Shown: piece after piece, positions 51,455 through 63,894 of the stretch
Position numbering within the stretch: the first letter of the stretch is position 1
Layout: the number at the start of each line of letters is the position of its first letter
Assembly (NCBI RefSeq): GCF_001522545.3
Contig: NC_031799.1
Location: 36,691,522-36,755,521, forward strand
Direction: 5' to 3'
Origin: Parus major
Lineage: Eukaryota; Chordata; Aves; Passeriformes; Paridae
Length of the DNA: 64,000 bases
Position numbers and translations under genes: made by a program
The notes under the pieces: model-generated
The model's input: the letters and a program-made list of their open reading frames with translations, nothing else
Databases searched by the model: none
Told to the model about the DNA's origin: nothing

Positions 51455-54400
51455 ACAGCTAAGTTCTGTCTTGTGTGCTTCATGGGAAGAACCAAGATTA
51501 GGCAGTGGCAATGCTGCTGGGGCTGAGGAGGCACGGTGGAGAAAGTTGGTTTGGATCTTTAAATGCCCTTTCCTAGGGAGAGATTGGAAAGGTAAAACAG
51601 CCTGAATGTTATTTTCAGAGAAAAACACATGCACCAAAGGCACATGCTTTCAGGCCAAGTCATCCAACGGGTTTTCAAATCCAGCCAGGAACTTCAAGGT
51701 GGGATGTGCAAATAAGAACAGGAAGAGAGGGACCGTGACCACTTTCACAACAAAACTTCGCTGGATATTGACACTAAGCCCTTCAGTGCTGTGAAGTCAC
51801 AGCAGCCAGCCAGGCAGACAAACAGAAGACATGGTACTCCCAAGCAGGTGCCAAAGCACAACAACCTCGTAATGGGAAAGTGGGTGTAAAGGACCCCTCC
51901 CAAATGTGAGATCAAAGGTTGGGCATTCCTTCCAGGACAATACTTCCAGATGTCAGCTTTTGGGAAGAAAAGTACAGTCAAGAACATTTTGCAGCTGCAG
52001 GGAAATACCAAGCACTTGTTTTAGCACAAAATTAATGAAGTCAGGGAAAAGATCCTGATTAAATCTATTTTTTAACATATTCTGAGGGGGAAAAATAATG
52101 CAGTAGTAAAACAAAGATAAAGAGAAAACCAGCTCATACGGGATATTTACATTAAGCAGGATAAGCCCTTGCAAATGTGCAGTAGGGATTAATTGCACTA
52201 TGGCAGAGATGGACTAGATGACTTACTGTAACAGTTCTGGAGGTAGCTAACAGCCAGAATAAGTCATCTTGAAAATGCAGCAAGGAAGCTTAGTGTCGCA
52301 AAGATTCACAGCAGAAATGGCACAGTTATTCTGCATGATAATAAGGAAAAGCACAAAGGGTGAATTAAGGACAGAAGGCTGGTTTTTCACTTTAATTTCA
52401 TGATTTTTGTCAGGCTATATTGTAACTTAAACATTCCTAAGAGGTATGGCAATTCTGTTAACTGTGAAATTTGTATCTGTTTTATTTTTGCTTTTCTTTT
52501 TCTCCTAAACAGGAGGGGGAAATATCTTATGGCAGATTATTAAATCATAAGTGGCTGAGGCAGCTTGGCAATAAGCCCTTTTATGGGGACGAATGTTGGA
52601 AATAAGTCTGTTTAGTGTGTGCACTACATGATTATATCACTATTTTTTTAATTTTTTTTTTTCAGGTAATCACCTTTTAAACAAAACCTCAGTCTTTATA
52701 TAAGAATTATTTCTTTACCCTAGAGACTCAAAAAGCTCTCAGGGAAATGTATATTTAGACATCTCCAGAAAGTGACTTATTTACCCTGTTCAATACATTA
52801 AATCTGAAGATTAGATGATTCACCTGACAGACATCAGGCCTCCCCAGGAACTGTTTTGTTCTGATAAGCAAATGTGCATTTCATGCCTGCTTAACAGGGA
52901 AAAATAACTGTATTTGCAAAATATCTTGTAATGACTCTAAAGAGGTGTTTAAACATCACTAGCATTTTCAACCCCCTACACATAAAGCAAACAAACACAA
53001 AGACAGTCAATACTGTCCCTATACAGGGGGATAGTCAGCTATGGTGGGGGCTTTGATTCAGGGTTGGTGAGCATTTACATCTCTGAGGCATCTGCTGTCT
53101 TCAGACAGGCAGTCATTTTGTCTTCAGACTGGAGCAGGCAGTGGAGAGTCTACAAAGAATATGTGCTTCTTAAAAATGTATTCGAGTCTTCTCTCGCTTA
53201 GGGTATTCTGACTGAGAGCACATGTAAAGGAAAGCAACATTTTTACTAAAACAAGAGTTGTTTATATAGGAAGAATGCTATTCCAGGCTATCTTTTCAAG
53301 GTGGCTTGAAAAAAATGATGTCAAGTGCAATAACTAAAAAGAAGGAAAAAATCAATCTCTTTGTTTAGCATGGGAAGCTAGATCGACCCTACAGCAAGAG
53401 CTTATATTTTTCCCAGATGGTTATGTTTCCCCAAAGACAAACTCAGAATTGATTTTTTTTTCCAGCCCTCTAGATTTTAGAGAAAGGGAAAGGGAACAAG
53501 AAAGAGAAAGGGACAACATAAGAGTTCAGACAAGCCACCTAGATCCTCTTTGTTTCTCTTCATATGCAAAAGGAAAGTATCAAGGACAGTTTCCCAACTG
53601 ATGACTGTTCACACCATTTAAATTATTAATATCTACTCTAGCCAGCAGCAAGGTGACTGTCAGTGGTTTGGGCATCTCCAGAAGAAAGGTCAGGAGTTCC
53701 AGAGAATCTGAATGGATGAATGTGGAGCCTGGTTTCAGAGAAATATGAGATACTTTGGTGAGTAGCAACAGGGTGGCAATTTACATAAGAGACTGATGAT
53801 AATATTGATACTGTCACTTTCTGGAAATGGCAAACCATTTTTAGAATTCTAGTGAAAACTCTTCAATTTTTATTGAGCACATTATGAGATATTCAGTGTA
53901 GAGGCTGGTAACTAAAAGCTGCAGAAGAATCAGAGGAAGACAAAGAGACAGGATCAAACCCAAAAAAGCTAAGTAAAGATGCAAAGGATACATTGCTATC
54001 AAATTTTCAACTCAACATGGCTTTTCCTTTGGGACTGCAGTAGGGAGAATTTCACACATTGAGTAAACAGAGGCACTGGTATGGGAAAATCCAGATTTTC
54101 AAACTGTGTTGAAACACAATTAAAAGGGGATAAAATAAAATGCTATGATTCCCTTGGCTTTATGACTACAATAGGTGCAAGCTTTTCTCTGCAAGAGGTA
54201 CTCTGAATTACTCTGCTCATACAGGCTTATATATCCTTCCACTCCAGGGCACCTTCTCTCTTCCCTTTCTTCCTCCACCTCAAACTCAGTACAGACGACC
54301 AACTTGTGACAGTGGATGTTTCTCTTTCAAACCTCTCAGTGCTGGGGGTTCCAGTTTTACCACCATAGTTATAACGGATGTTCAAACACCAAATGTGGAG

Positions 54401-55508
54401 AAGAAAAATCCCTACATTAAATTATATTTTCTGATGGATGTAATCATAGTATTTTGCTCTTATATCACATAATGTTTTTCATTCAAAGATCTCTGGGCTT
54501 CTAATTGATTATTTAATTAACTCACAAAATGTTCCTGTGATCTATTAAAGTATTGAAATGGGTGAGTAAACTAGTATAGATGAGTAAAGTCATTAGTCAA
54601 GATGACTAACAGATGAGAAATGTACTAATAAAGGGTAATTGTGGTAAAAGAAAATGAGCTAGAAACAGGTTAGAAGAGCGATTTTTAGAGAATAGTTCTG
54701 AACACCTACACTCTTCCATATCCAGCAGAAGCTGTGATAGCTCAGAGTATCTAAAAACTGACTAGGTCTGATTTACCTAGGTACGCTGACATGGACAGAA
54801 GAGACACTTCTGAGACAAAAGTGTGTTTGTGGCATAGGAACACAGTGCTGAACGTACCCCTTGAACAACAGGCTGAGCTGAGTCCGCTCACTCACCCATA
54901 TGGACAACCATAGAAAAAGGGTTTAGCCTAGGAGTCCCTATGGACCATACACTACTCACCACCCATCTCCAATGTCAGTTGTCATTTTAGATGAGGATAC
55001 TGTCCCAGAAGTCTGTCCTGAGTGGATCTCACTGTCGCCTGCCTCCAATGGTTGATATGTGATCCCCTCCTGCACAGGTATCTTTACCGAAACTGCATGA
55101 CCAAGACAACCATGGTTCTATTTGTTCATGCCATGCTCAGTTACCCTGCACTCTGTGGCTCACCAGCACCTTCTCCAGAAGTAACAGGAGAGAGGAGCAG
55201 AGAGAGACTGGATCATTTATTTCCCCTTTTGAGTAGTAAGGGTACCAAAGGGCTGATGGATGCAGAGTAATGCTTAGGTAAGATTGACAACTATTTCCTC
55301 CTGCTTCATACACATAACCAGCACCCACCTGTTTTCCTCCCACCCAGAGATATTTTTGAAAGCTTCTTCTAGCAAATTTCTGCACCAAAATTAAACCCAT
55401 ATAGCAGTCAGCCTTATTGCCGTGTTCCCACGTCAGCTGTGTGTCATGACAACAGATGATAGAAATGCTGCTATTCAGGCTTCAGGGTACGTGTTTCTTT
55501 TTTTTTTT
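51455..55508. other. Gene-free AT-rich stretch
   Basis: No gene supported. A purine-rich GAAAGG-type patch lies near 53478-53514. Frames such as 51953-52198 minus lack known domains. Ends in a T-run at the first assembly gap. Confidence 0.5.
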
Positions 55509-55575
55509 NNNNNNNNNNNNNNNNNNNNNNNNNNNNNNNNNNNNNNNNNNNNNNNNNNNNNNNNNNNNNNNNNNN
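55509..55575. other. Assembly gap, 67 N
   Basis: A run of N flanked on the left by a poly-T run (to 55508) and on the right by TTTATTTTTAATAG. The homopolymer probably stopped sequencing or assembly. Open frames crossing it are artefacts. Confidence 0.99.
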
Positions 55576-58500
55576 TTTATTTTTAATAGCTTTAAAAAGA
55601 GCTCTGAACAAAAGTGCTTGCTCCATGATGCAGCGCCAAGCTAAAGCACACAGGGCAGGTATGTTGCCCACATGCCAACCGGCAAAAATAAGTAGAGTGG
55701 GTGAGGTTTCCTGTGGCGCTGTGGGGGCTGAGGGAGAAACACTTTCAGGAAAAAAGGAGATGACAAGATAAGAGAAAATGGAGAGGCATAAGCAGAAGTG
55801 CTTCCCTTCCCTGAGCCCCTTCCCTGTGGGCCTTCAGCAGTGGGGCAGCTCCACACATGGATGTCTCTGTACTGTCCTATGTGTCCTAAAGCTGGTCAAA
55901 CCTCCTTGCTTTGGGATGCTCCTTGGCAGACTCCAGCTTGATCCACCAGGAAGGGCCCTGTTTGTCTCACCCTGGTCTGCAGTGAAGGAAGGGAGTTTTG
56001 AATTTCCAGGCAGGAAAATCTTGCTCTGCAAACATCATCTGAGTTATTCCATGGGAGTAAAGCTCTGACAAATAAAAGCCTCCTCACACAAAACCGTGTT
56101 ATTTGCACAAGACATAATTTCTACCAGGTCAGACATGCAGATTCTCCCTTCTACTCAAGGATTCAAATTTGTATATATGGCTTTGGTTTTGGTCATAAGA
56201 TTTTTGTTTGGCTTTCATATGATTTGGGTTTTTTTATGTAGCTAGATCCTCAAGGAAAGAAAAGAAATTAACCCAGTGAAAGCATGGTCCCAGTTACTTT
56301 AGGATCAGGCTATGCAAGGGCAGTCAAAAGCTCATAGAAGAGGGCTCTCCAGCTGGAACTGCTGCCGTTCACAGCTCATACTTCAGTAATCGTCACATTT
56401 GTTTCTGTTTCACAGCATCATAAAAGACAGCAAGCAACCCTGAGCCAAGCAAGAATTTAAATATGTCTTTGAGGCCTTTCCCATTTAGAAAATCGCTTGT
56501 GTCTGTTTGATACTAAGGGCTGCTTCTGAATATAAATGCTTCCCTGAATCAGGGCTACATAAGTATCAGAAGCTTAGATCAAGGAGCTGATCTGTCCAAA
56601 TCAGACATTGGAGACATGATGAAATGCTGCAGATCTTCCCTTTAATGAAACTTAGTTTATGAAAACCCTTTAATAAAGCTGCAGTGAGTATATTTACATT
56701 CCCAAAAGAGAAGAGCTCTCTCTCAAAACAAAAAAAAAATTACCACAATTAATAATATACTGATATTCTTCATAATGCCAGTAGATTGCAAGTTTTTGTT
56801 GAGCTGTTCATCATTTTGAATTTTCATGCATCTCTTTATTCCACAATCACATCTACACCCGCTGGGGCACTTTAGGGACTAAAATTCATTGCTGCATATT
56901 AAAAATAGCAAATGAATCTCATTATTTCTTTTGTACCTCTCCAGTTTATTCAGCATACAAAAGACAGAATCAATAGCATCCTGCCTCAGGAATAGGGTTA
57001 TTTTTGTATTTTTTTAATACTGCTGCAGATTTTTGGCTTTACTCTTGAAACTGTGATGTGCTGCACCAATATATTTTCACTCTATGAGTTTTCAGATCAT
57101 CTGCATTTTGCTGTGCTAATCCTAGATGTTTAATATCAAGGAAAATAGTATTTATATCCCATTCATCTCTTTCTCCAGCATCTCCTGTGTATCTGCATGT
57201 TAATTTCCCATTGCCAAGAGTCTGAATATTCAGAAATATTCAAAAATTTGCTTCTCAGGGGTGCAGACCCAAGTAAGCACTTACACCTAAGCTTTATGTA
57301 TAATATAAGAGAAATTTGGGCTCGAGTAGCTGAGGTGCACCCTTGAGCTGAGAGAGACATAGTAGGATAAAGGAGGGAGGTGGTGTTCCTATGGGCTCTA
57401 CCTTTTGGGAAGAGCTGGGACTTGTAGATCTGGGTAGAATTCTGGAATTGTTCTGCTTCTTGTTTTAGAAAAGAAATGTGATATTTGCTTTCCTTCCATC
57501 TTTCAGCACTTCAGCAGTTGCCCACTGTTTTCAAATAGTTAGAAGTGGAAGAAAATTATTCAGGAAACAGTATCTTTAACACCTAAGGAGGTGTGTCATC
57601 CAGGTGACCTGTATATGTCTAGAATTTTTTTAATTTTTTTTTCAGTTTATTCCCTTTTGTATTTTCTGATTTTTCATTCCATCCACTTTGTATATATTTT
57701 TTTAGATGAAAGCAAAGCAAGTTCAGGTTTTCAACCATGCTAATTCTTTTTTAATATAATCTCTCGATTTATTAACAGATGGACTTCCTACCAATAGTGC
57801 TCTTTGCCCAGCATACTGATAAAATGTTTTCTATTTGTTCTCACGTGTCTGAGAGAGACAATCCACTTTGCTCTAACTGTCCTCTTTTCTCTGAAATCAT
57901 CAGCTGCATAATTACTCTGCATTACACATGGATTCCTGTGATGCCCCAAACCATTCACTGGTTCAGGTTATTTGATTTTATTATTCTTGATCCTGAAACA
58001 CAAGACTCAAGACTTTCAATTTTATGACAAAATTCTTTCTAGTGTAACTTTTTGGATATGTTTTACCATTCTGTTTAGTTTTAAGGCAGAACAGAAAACA
58101 CTTTTTCCTTCTTTCCTTTTCCCATTTCTTCTGGGACTTTCCCCTGAAATCTGAACTTTTCAAGTAAAGCAAAGCAGATGTTTTGCCATAGTTTTCACAA
58201 CTGTAAGTCCCTGACAAGCTATATATTGTAGATGTGTCCAGTGCAACAACCACCGTATAAATATCTTTACATATAGTGAGTCGCAATAAAATTAATATGA
58301 ATATGTACCCCAGTAAACTAATCTTCTACCTGTTTGGGAAAAAATTAACTTCTGTTTGTATTTTCAGACATATAAATATTTATTTCTCACCCTGGTAAAG
58401 TGATTAGAAGGAAACCCTATTCATACTTACAGTGATGTGAATTTGTGATAGAATTTGCAAATATTTTAGTTTTATTTCTTTGACTTCTGCCTAATTTATG

Positions 58501-59850
58501 ACTCAGGTAGCTACATGATGTGTCTAAACTCTGACTAAATGTTTACAAATTTGGGAAAAAATTGAGGTCTGATATGAACTTATATTAAATTTATCTTGAG
58601 TGCACTTCAGATGCACTAACTGATTGCATCTCAACCAATGTACCGAAAGAGGAGTCATCCTTGAAAGACATCTTGACTTTTTCTTCCTTTAGAAAGTACA
58701 ATCATTATCAGTTTGCTTCTGTTTCCTTTTTTCCTTTCACTGAGGCAATGTTTGTTCTCTCTATAAAATAGAACCAAACAATGCTATTATGTGAGTCATC
58801 AGAAAAGAGCAGCAGCAGTCCTACATGGTTGTTGATGGTGATCAGTCTAAATTGCTTATTGCCGCCCTGCCAATCCCTTGGAAACTTTGGCATTTGGAGG
58901 ATAACTGGGATTTACTTGTTTCAGTAACTTGGTGCCTTACTGCCCGTAAGACAATAAGCAAAACCAGTTTTACCTGAGAACTAGGTTTGCATTCCCAAAA
59001 CATTGCAAGTCTAACACTGCAGACTTACCTCAGCAGACTGCAAAACATCAAACACTAGAAACGAAAAGCGGAGATAGCTACCTTCTAAGTATAATACAGG
59101 ACATATCCCTAGCTGTACATCCCTAGTCCAGAATACACCCAATTTTGCTAGATGTTAAGAGACGTCATGCTGCCACATCAAAATGTTTCCTATTGTCCTT
59201 AAATTGATAGTTCAATCCACTAACCATCAAACAGTAAAAGTAGCCTTCCTGCTTTCATCTCACTATGAAAGGGAAAAAAGAACAGATAAATTGGCAGTAT
59301 TCTTACATCCCATGGCTTTTTTTATTTTTTTTAACAAAGAATAGCATACTATCAGAGCAGCAGTAGGGAAAGAGAACAAGAAAAGAAAATTCAGTCTCTG
59401 AAATTTTACTATGCAGAAAATCTCTTGTTTCTCTGCAACTCTTCTAATACTGCCATCTGAGTTAGAACCTCACATCCTGGTGCACTGGACATCTGACAGT
59501 AGTTGGAGTAAAAAGATTTTGAGGCACACATCATGAACATGTACATAAAAAAATTACAAGGCCTAAACAATTCCAAACAATGCAAGGAAATTACTGAAAT
59601 TAAAAAGGATTGAGAAATATGTTCTCCTTCTTGAATCAAATGTCAGTGTGTCAGAAATTCAGCAGACCTCTTCAGCTTCCAGTACAGAAAAATTGTCATT
59701 CACGGACGTGCTCTGCAGATTCTACTAGTCAGCAAAAAAGATTCGTTTGCTCTGTATTCAAACAGAGAGAAGGGGGAATCACAATACTGAAGCACCATTC
59801 TAGGCTCCCAAACGGAAATTAAACACAGCAGTAGAGGCAAATTAACAATA
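55576..59850. other. Gene-free AT-rich stretch
   Basis: No gene or known repeat recognised. Slightly GC-richer just after the gap (55620-56060) with overlapping frames on both strands, none resembling a protein family. The rest is AT-rich with T-runs near 57625-57650. Confidence 0.5.
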
Positions 59851-60530
59851 TTCAACGCACCTAACAAGTCGTAACGGAGCGATTGGCTGAGCCTGTTACC
59901 CGGCCGGGCGCAGGTGGCNNNNNNNNNNNNNNNNNNNNNNNNNNNNNNNNNNNNNNNNNNNNNNNNNNNNNNNNNNNNNNNNNNNNNNNNNNNNNNNNNN
60001 NNNNNNNNNNNNNNNNNNNNNNNNNNNNNNNNNNNNNNNNNNNNNNNNNNNNNNNNNNNNNNNNNNNNNNNNNNNNNNNNNNNNNNNNNNNNNNNNNNNN
60101 NNNNNNNNNNNNNNNNNNNNNNNNNNNNNNNNNNNNNNNNNNNNNNNNNNNNNNNNNNNNNNNNNNNNNNNNNNNNNNNNNNNNNNNNNNNNNNNNNNNN
60201 NNNNNNNNNNNNNNNNNNNNNNNNNNNNNNNNNNNNNNNNNNNNNNNNNNNNNNNNNNNNNNNNNNNNNNNTTTATCCTCTCGTACAGGGAGGGAGGGTG
60301 GGAAAGTGCCGCTGTACGGGAAGATTTTGCAGCATGCTGTGGTCTCCCAGGGATTTTTGGCAGGTTCTCATTTCCTCGGGGAGCCAAGAACATTTTGTCT
60401 CTGCATCTCACATGCTTCCCTCTTGTCTTCGATGCTATGCGGTCTCGAGGGGCAGCGCTGCCTGGAGACATCTCAGAGGGGCTGGCAGCTTCTACAGCGC
60501 TCGGGTCCCAACCCACGGGAAGCATAAGGA
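59851..60530. promoter_or_regulatory. Possible gap-hidden CpG island/promoter
   Basis: The 65 bp before the gap hold seven CpGs, ending in CCCGGCCGGGCGCAGGTGGC, and include ATTGGCTG at 59882-59889, an inverted CCAAT box matching the NF-Y core. CpG stays elevated after the gap to about 60530 (for example CGCTGTACGGG, TGCGGTCTCGAGG). The surroundings have few CpGs. A GC-rich promoter and first exon may lie in the N run, since such segments are often missing from bird assemblies. Direction of transcription is unknown. Confidence 0.4.
59919..60271. other. Assembly gap, 353 N
   Basis: Undetermined sequence bordered on the left by GC-rich DNA. The 214-249 codon frames spanning it consist mainly of unknown residues and are not genes. 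Confidence 0.99.
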
Positions 60531-63395
60531 CAAAAGTCCAGGGCACCAGTCAGGGATGGATGGGGGTGACTCCAGGTGTTCAAGACTTCAGCCTGGCTCA
60601 GCCTCTAGGCCTTATGGAAGGGACTTTTGGGAAGCAAGTGACATGGAAATTCCTCCAAAATAAAAGGACAAAAGTTCCAATGCAGAATTATCAAGCAGAG
60701 GGTAAAGGGCCTGGCCAGATATTTTAGCAAAAATTTATAACTCTGGCAGTCAAAACAATAGATTCTGGGTCAATAAAGAGAAGCTAAGTTACACTCACTC
60801 ACTGGCACAGGCCAGCATCCCTCATCAATGCAGGCATCTACAGAGGCCAGAGGCTGACTCCATGCTTGGGGTTCAGGAATGTCTCACACCATTTGTCAGC
60901 ATCTCTCTGCCAGCAGAGACAAGCCTTTCATTCATTCTGGTGATGCACCATCATCATTGCTGGAAATCCCCAAGCCTGTTGTGGCACTTCTGCCAAGCAT
61001 CAAGCTATACTCTTAGTCCTAAATACACATGTCCTGGAGACACAGCAGGCATCAAAAGCATCCTCAATGGGTTCACCCATACCGAGAGGAGAAAGGAGAG
61101 GAGATGAGGTGTGTGACCAGATCTGTATCTCACTGTATCAGCTGGATTCAACGTTGTTATCTGCAGGGGCCGGCAAAGAGGAGGGGGGAAGAGAGGTTGG
61201 TGTTATGCACACCCTCCCATGTTCATCCACAGCCCACAGCTCCCACTCTAGAAGTGGTCACACTCCTGTGGCCACTAGCAGTCTAGGAGAAGCAACTTTC
61301 ACCCCATTTTGTGGGTAAAAATGAAAGAGCCTGGAGAACAAAGGCTATTATTAATTCCCATCTGTTGAAAGGAGGCTGCAGCTGTTTTGAGAGGTTTTCC
61401 TGCAAGCTATGCAGATATGCTCAGAATTTTAATGGTTGTTTACCAACCAAAGCAGGCCATTGAAAGAGCAAGATGTTTCCAAGCAAACATGGTGTGAACA
61501 TCATTTCAGCCTAGAAATAAATCTCTTCTTTCTTGCAAATATTTTTCTAGGTGAGAAAAGATGGGTTTGTATTTGATTCTTTCACTTTTCATCTGTCCTT
61601 TTTTTAACTCATCTTTTGCCATTTAAGAAGCATCCAGGAGAAGAAATACCTTGAAATATGTAATGCAATTTTACACACAAAATAAACCCTGTTAACCCCT
61701 AAGATTCTATGTGGTCACTGTAGGTAGCCCCACAAAACACTGGTGTGCAGTTGGAGTTGTATATGCTAGTAAAACTGATATCTGTCCAAAGAACCTAGCA
61801 AGCCCTGAAGAAAAACACTGCATACAAAAGATACAAAAAAGGAAAAAGCTTTGTTATATTCTGGCAAATTAAAAGACATGTGACATGCTTTTTACCTTAC
61901 ATTTTCCACTGTGGTCATATCTTCAAGAGGATTGTTATTGCTAAGAAATTAACATGTCTTTAGCCAGACTCTCTAATGTGTGTTATTTATGTCAGAAATT
62001 AAATCCCTGCAACCATGCCTGTGTTTTATGGCTGTATATAACTAAAAGGCCTGCTTCTGTGATATTAATTCATGCAGTTTCTCTGTGACATGTATATTGT
62101 ACATAGTAGAAAGAAGCACTAGAGAAATGCCTCAGATAGATACAGAAAAACCCAAAGGTTTTTCACTACAGTGCATTAGAAATCCAAGCTCTTTTTCTTT
62201 ATCCCAGTAGTCTTTGAACTGCCTGACTTGCAGAAGGTATTTACAGCTGAAATGACAGTCCCTGAACACAGCCTAGCATTCCTGGTATCACTGCTGTAAT
62301 TGGGGGTTGGGAAACATCCACTATCATCCACCATTTAGCCAGAAAAGTTATGATCCTGCATTTAAAAAAGACTGTGCCTGAGAAACTGAAAAGACAAGAG
62401 AGTTAAATGACATAGTAAATGGTCACCAGGAAATGACCAGGAAATTAATATAACATAGAGGCCCTGCTAAGGAGAGAGTTGGACAGCCTGCTGCTATTCC
62501 ATCAGGTCATGCAACTGAAAATGTTAGTGAGAAAATTAAACTATTTATCTTTCACTAAGACAGAAGTGAAGAGCAATCTGGGCAGTCTGACCTTCTAATC
62601 TGAGTTAAGTCAACACATAAACAATAAAAACGGACTAGTATTTCAAGGAATTTTGTTTTAATGACTGTGGGGATTCAAGTTACCATGGGGTGTTTTCCTG
62701 TAATATGATAGAATCCCACTAAATGGTCATTATTTGACTTCTGGTAATGGAGACACCAAAGCCCTCTGTGTGTCCTGTGTTTCTGCTACAAGGGTCCAAA
62801 GGCTACTGAGATGGGTTTCACTCATATAGATTTGAATTTGTTTTCTCTTGATAAATGGTAACCTACAGTTTTGTATAATGGGAATGCAATCTGTGATAGC
62901 TAATTCATGGCAACTAGCTTCTATGACAGTATGTGAAAGTGAACAGCTGTAAGCTAATAAATATCAAGAATTATTAAATACACTTTTTTTACAAATGTAA
63001 TACTTGCCCATTCCTTACAGATATTTTTTTCTGTTTTGAAGTTCAGTCTCCAGCATAGCACAAATAATGACTTAAATAAGTGGTAAAACAACATACAGAT
63101 GGGAAATCAGGGGAGTGATAAACACAATAAAGTAAATGGCATGACCTAAATTCACCAGAGATATAAACTGAGTAATCTAAGGTTAAGAAATCACCTCTCA
63201 CTGCCCTAAGTAAGTGGTTTCCTTATTAAGAGTGTTGATGTCCCCTGCCTTGGTTTGAAAGACAGGTGTCATCTAAAGAAAGCAGGAGCCTCCCTTGGAA
63301 TGGAGAATATGACCCCTTGCTCTCCAAACTATTATAACTTTGAAATGAGGCCCTTTCAGCCGAGGTTTGGGAGCAGGAGTACCAGTTCTTTACTG
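60531..63395. other. Gene-free stretch
   Basis: Between the second gap and the final microsatellite the sequence returns to AT-rich noncoding DNA. A somewhat GC-richer section at 60860-61320 has overlapping frames in all three plus phases, none recognised. No repeats assigned. Confidence 0.5.
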
Positions 63396-63420
63396 GTGTG
63401 TGTGTGTGTGTGTGTGTGTG
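63396..63420. repeat. (GT)n microsatellite
   Basis: About 12 GT units immediately upstream of the CpG island. Alternating purine-pyrimidine DNA of this kind can adopt Z-form near active promoters. It encodes the artefactual VCVCVCVC segment of a 224-codon plus frame. Confidence 0.95.
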
Positions 63421-63526
63421 AGCAGGCAGACACACAGTGGCGGTGCCGACACAGCAAACGGGAGCAGAGCCCAGCGCAGCTCTTCCCGCTCTTGGGGCGC
63501 TTTCCCCGTCGGGGCGGTTCCGCTCG

Positions 63527-63545
63527 CAGCCGGCAGGGGGCGCTG
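63527..63545 (+). promoter_or_regulatory. CTCF-type motif 1
   Basis: CAGCCGGCAGGGGGCGCTG matches the core of the vertebrate CTCF consensus (AGGGGGCGCT with upstream CC) on the plus strand. CTCF anchors chromatin loops and insulators. Site identity is by motif recognition; occupancy is unknown. Confidence 0.75.
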
Positions 63546-63582
63546 GTGGCTCCCGGCGGGCCGGGCGGGGCGGTGATTCCCC

Positions 63583-63601
63583 GCGCCTGCAGGGGGCGCT
63601 G
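63583..63601 (+). promoter_or_regulatory. CTCF-type motif 2
   Basis: GCGCCTGCAGGGGGCGCTG has the same AGGGGGCGCT core, in the same orientation, 56 bp downstream of the first. The two share the 12-mer GCAGGGGGCGCT plus a following G, but their upstream bases differ. Confidence 0.75.
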
Positions 63602-63624
63602 TGCCGCGGCTCCCTCACGCCGTC

Positions 63625-63894
63625 ATGGCGGGCGGGCTGGCAAAGGTGGGGCCCAGCGGGAGCCTCGGAGCAGCGGCTGCAACGTCAGGGCGAGCTCGCC
63701 TGGGGCAGCAAGCGAGAGGCAGCAGAAACTCTGCACCTGTAACTGGAACCTCAGGGTGTCCCTGCGGGCAGGGGGTGCGGAGCTGCAGTGTGACAAAATC
63801 TGCAGCTGTGGCAGCGGCAGTCCCGCTCCTGAACACAGCCCGGAGAGGCTCCCTTGGAGGGGAAAGGGGCTCAAGGTCCCGGGGTTTTCCCTGA
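63625..63894 (+). CDS. Tentative start codon / first-exon frame
   Basis: ATG at 63625 has a favourable Kozak context (G at -3, G at +4) and lies in the CpG island. The frame runs 89 codons to a stop at 63894. The peptide (MAGGLAKVGPSGSLGAAAAT...) is Ala/Gly/Ser/Arg-rich and matches no family I know. A donor-like AAG/GTGGGG at 63643-63648 would leave a 7-codon first coding exon (MAGGLAK) spliced to exons beyond the window. Equally the whole segment could be 5' untranslated, or the ATG may simply be part of a YY1 site. Confidence 0.2.
   Translation: MAGGLAKVGPSGSLGAAAATSGRARLGQQARGSRNSAPVTGTSGCPCGQGVRSCSVTKSAAVAAAVPLLNTARRGSLGGERGSRSRGFP

Larger units (their letters stand above)
63430..63870. 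promoter_or_regulatory. CpG island, probable promoter
   Basis: Counting by eye gives about 34 CpG dinucleotides between 63441 and 63720, whereas most of the window has a few per kilobase. GC boxes are present (GTCGGGGCGGTTCC near 63508 and CCGGGCGGGGCGG near 63561), with no TATA box. GTCATGGCGGGCGGG at 63622-63636 resembles a YY1 site of the kind found at or just after TATA-less start sites. Transcription most likely goes to the right, out of the window, given the ATG context at 63625, but a bidirectional promoter is possible. All three plus frames and some minus frames are open here because stops are rare in GC-rich DNA. Confidence 0.75.

Noticed and set aside
59883..60663. 214-249 codon frames on both strands
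   Set aside because: More than half of each is unknown residues from the 353-N gap.
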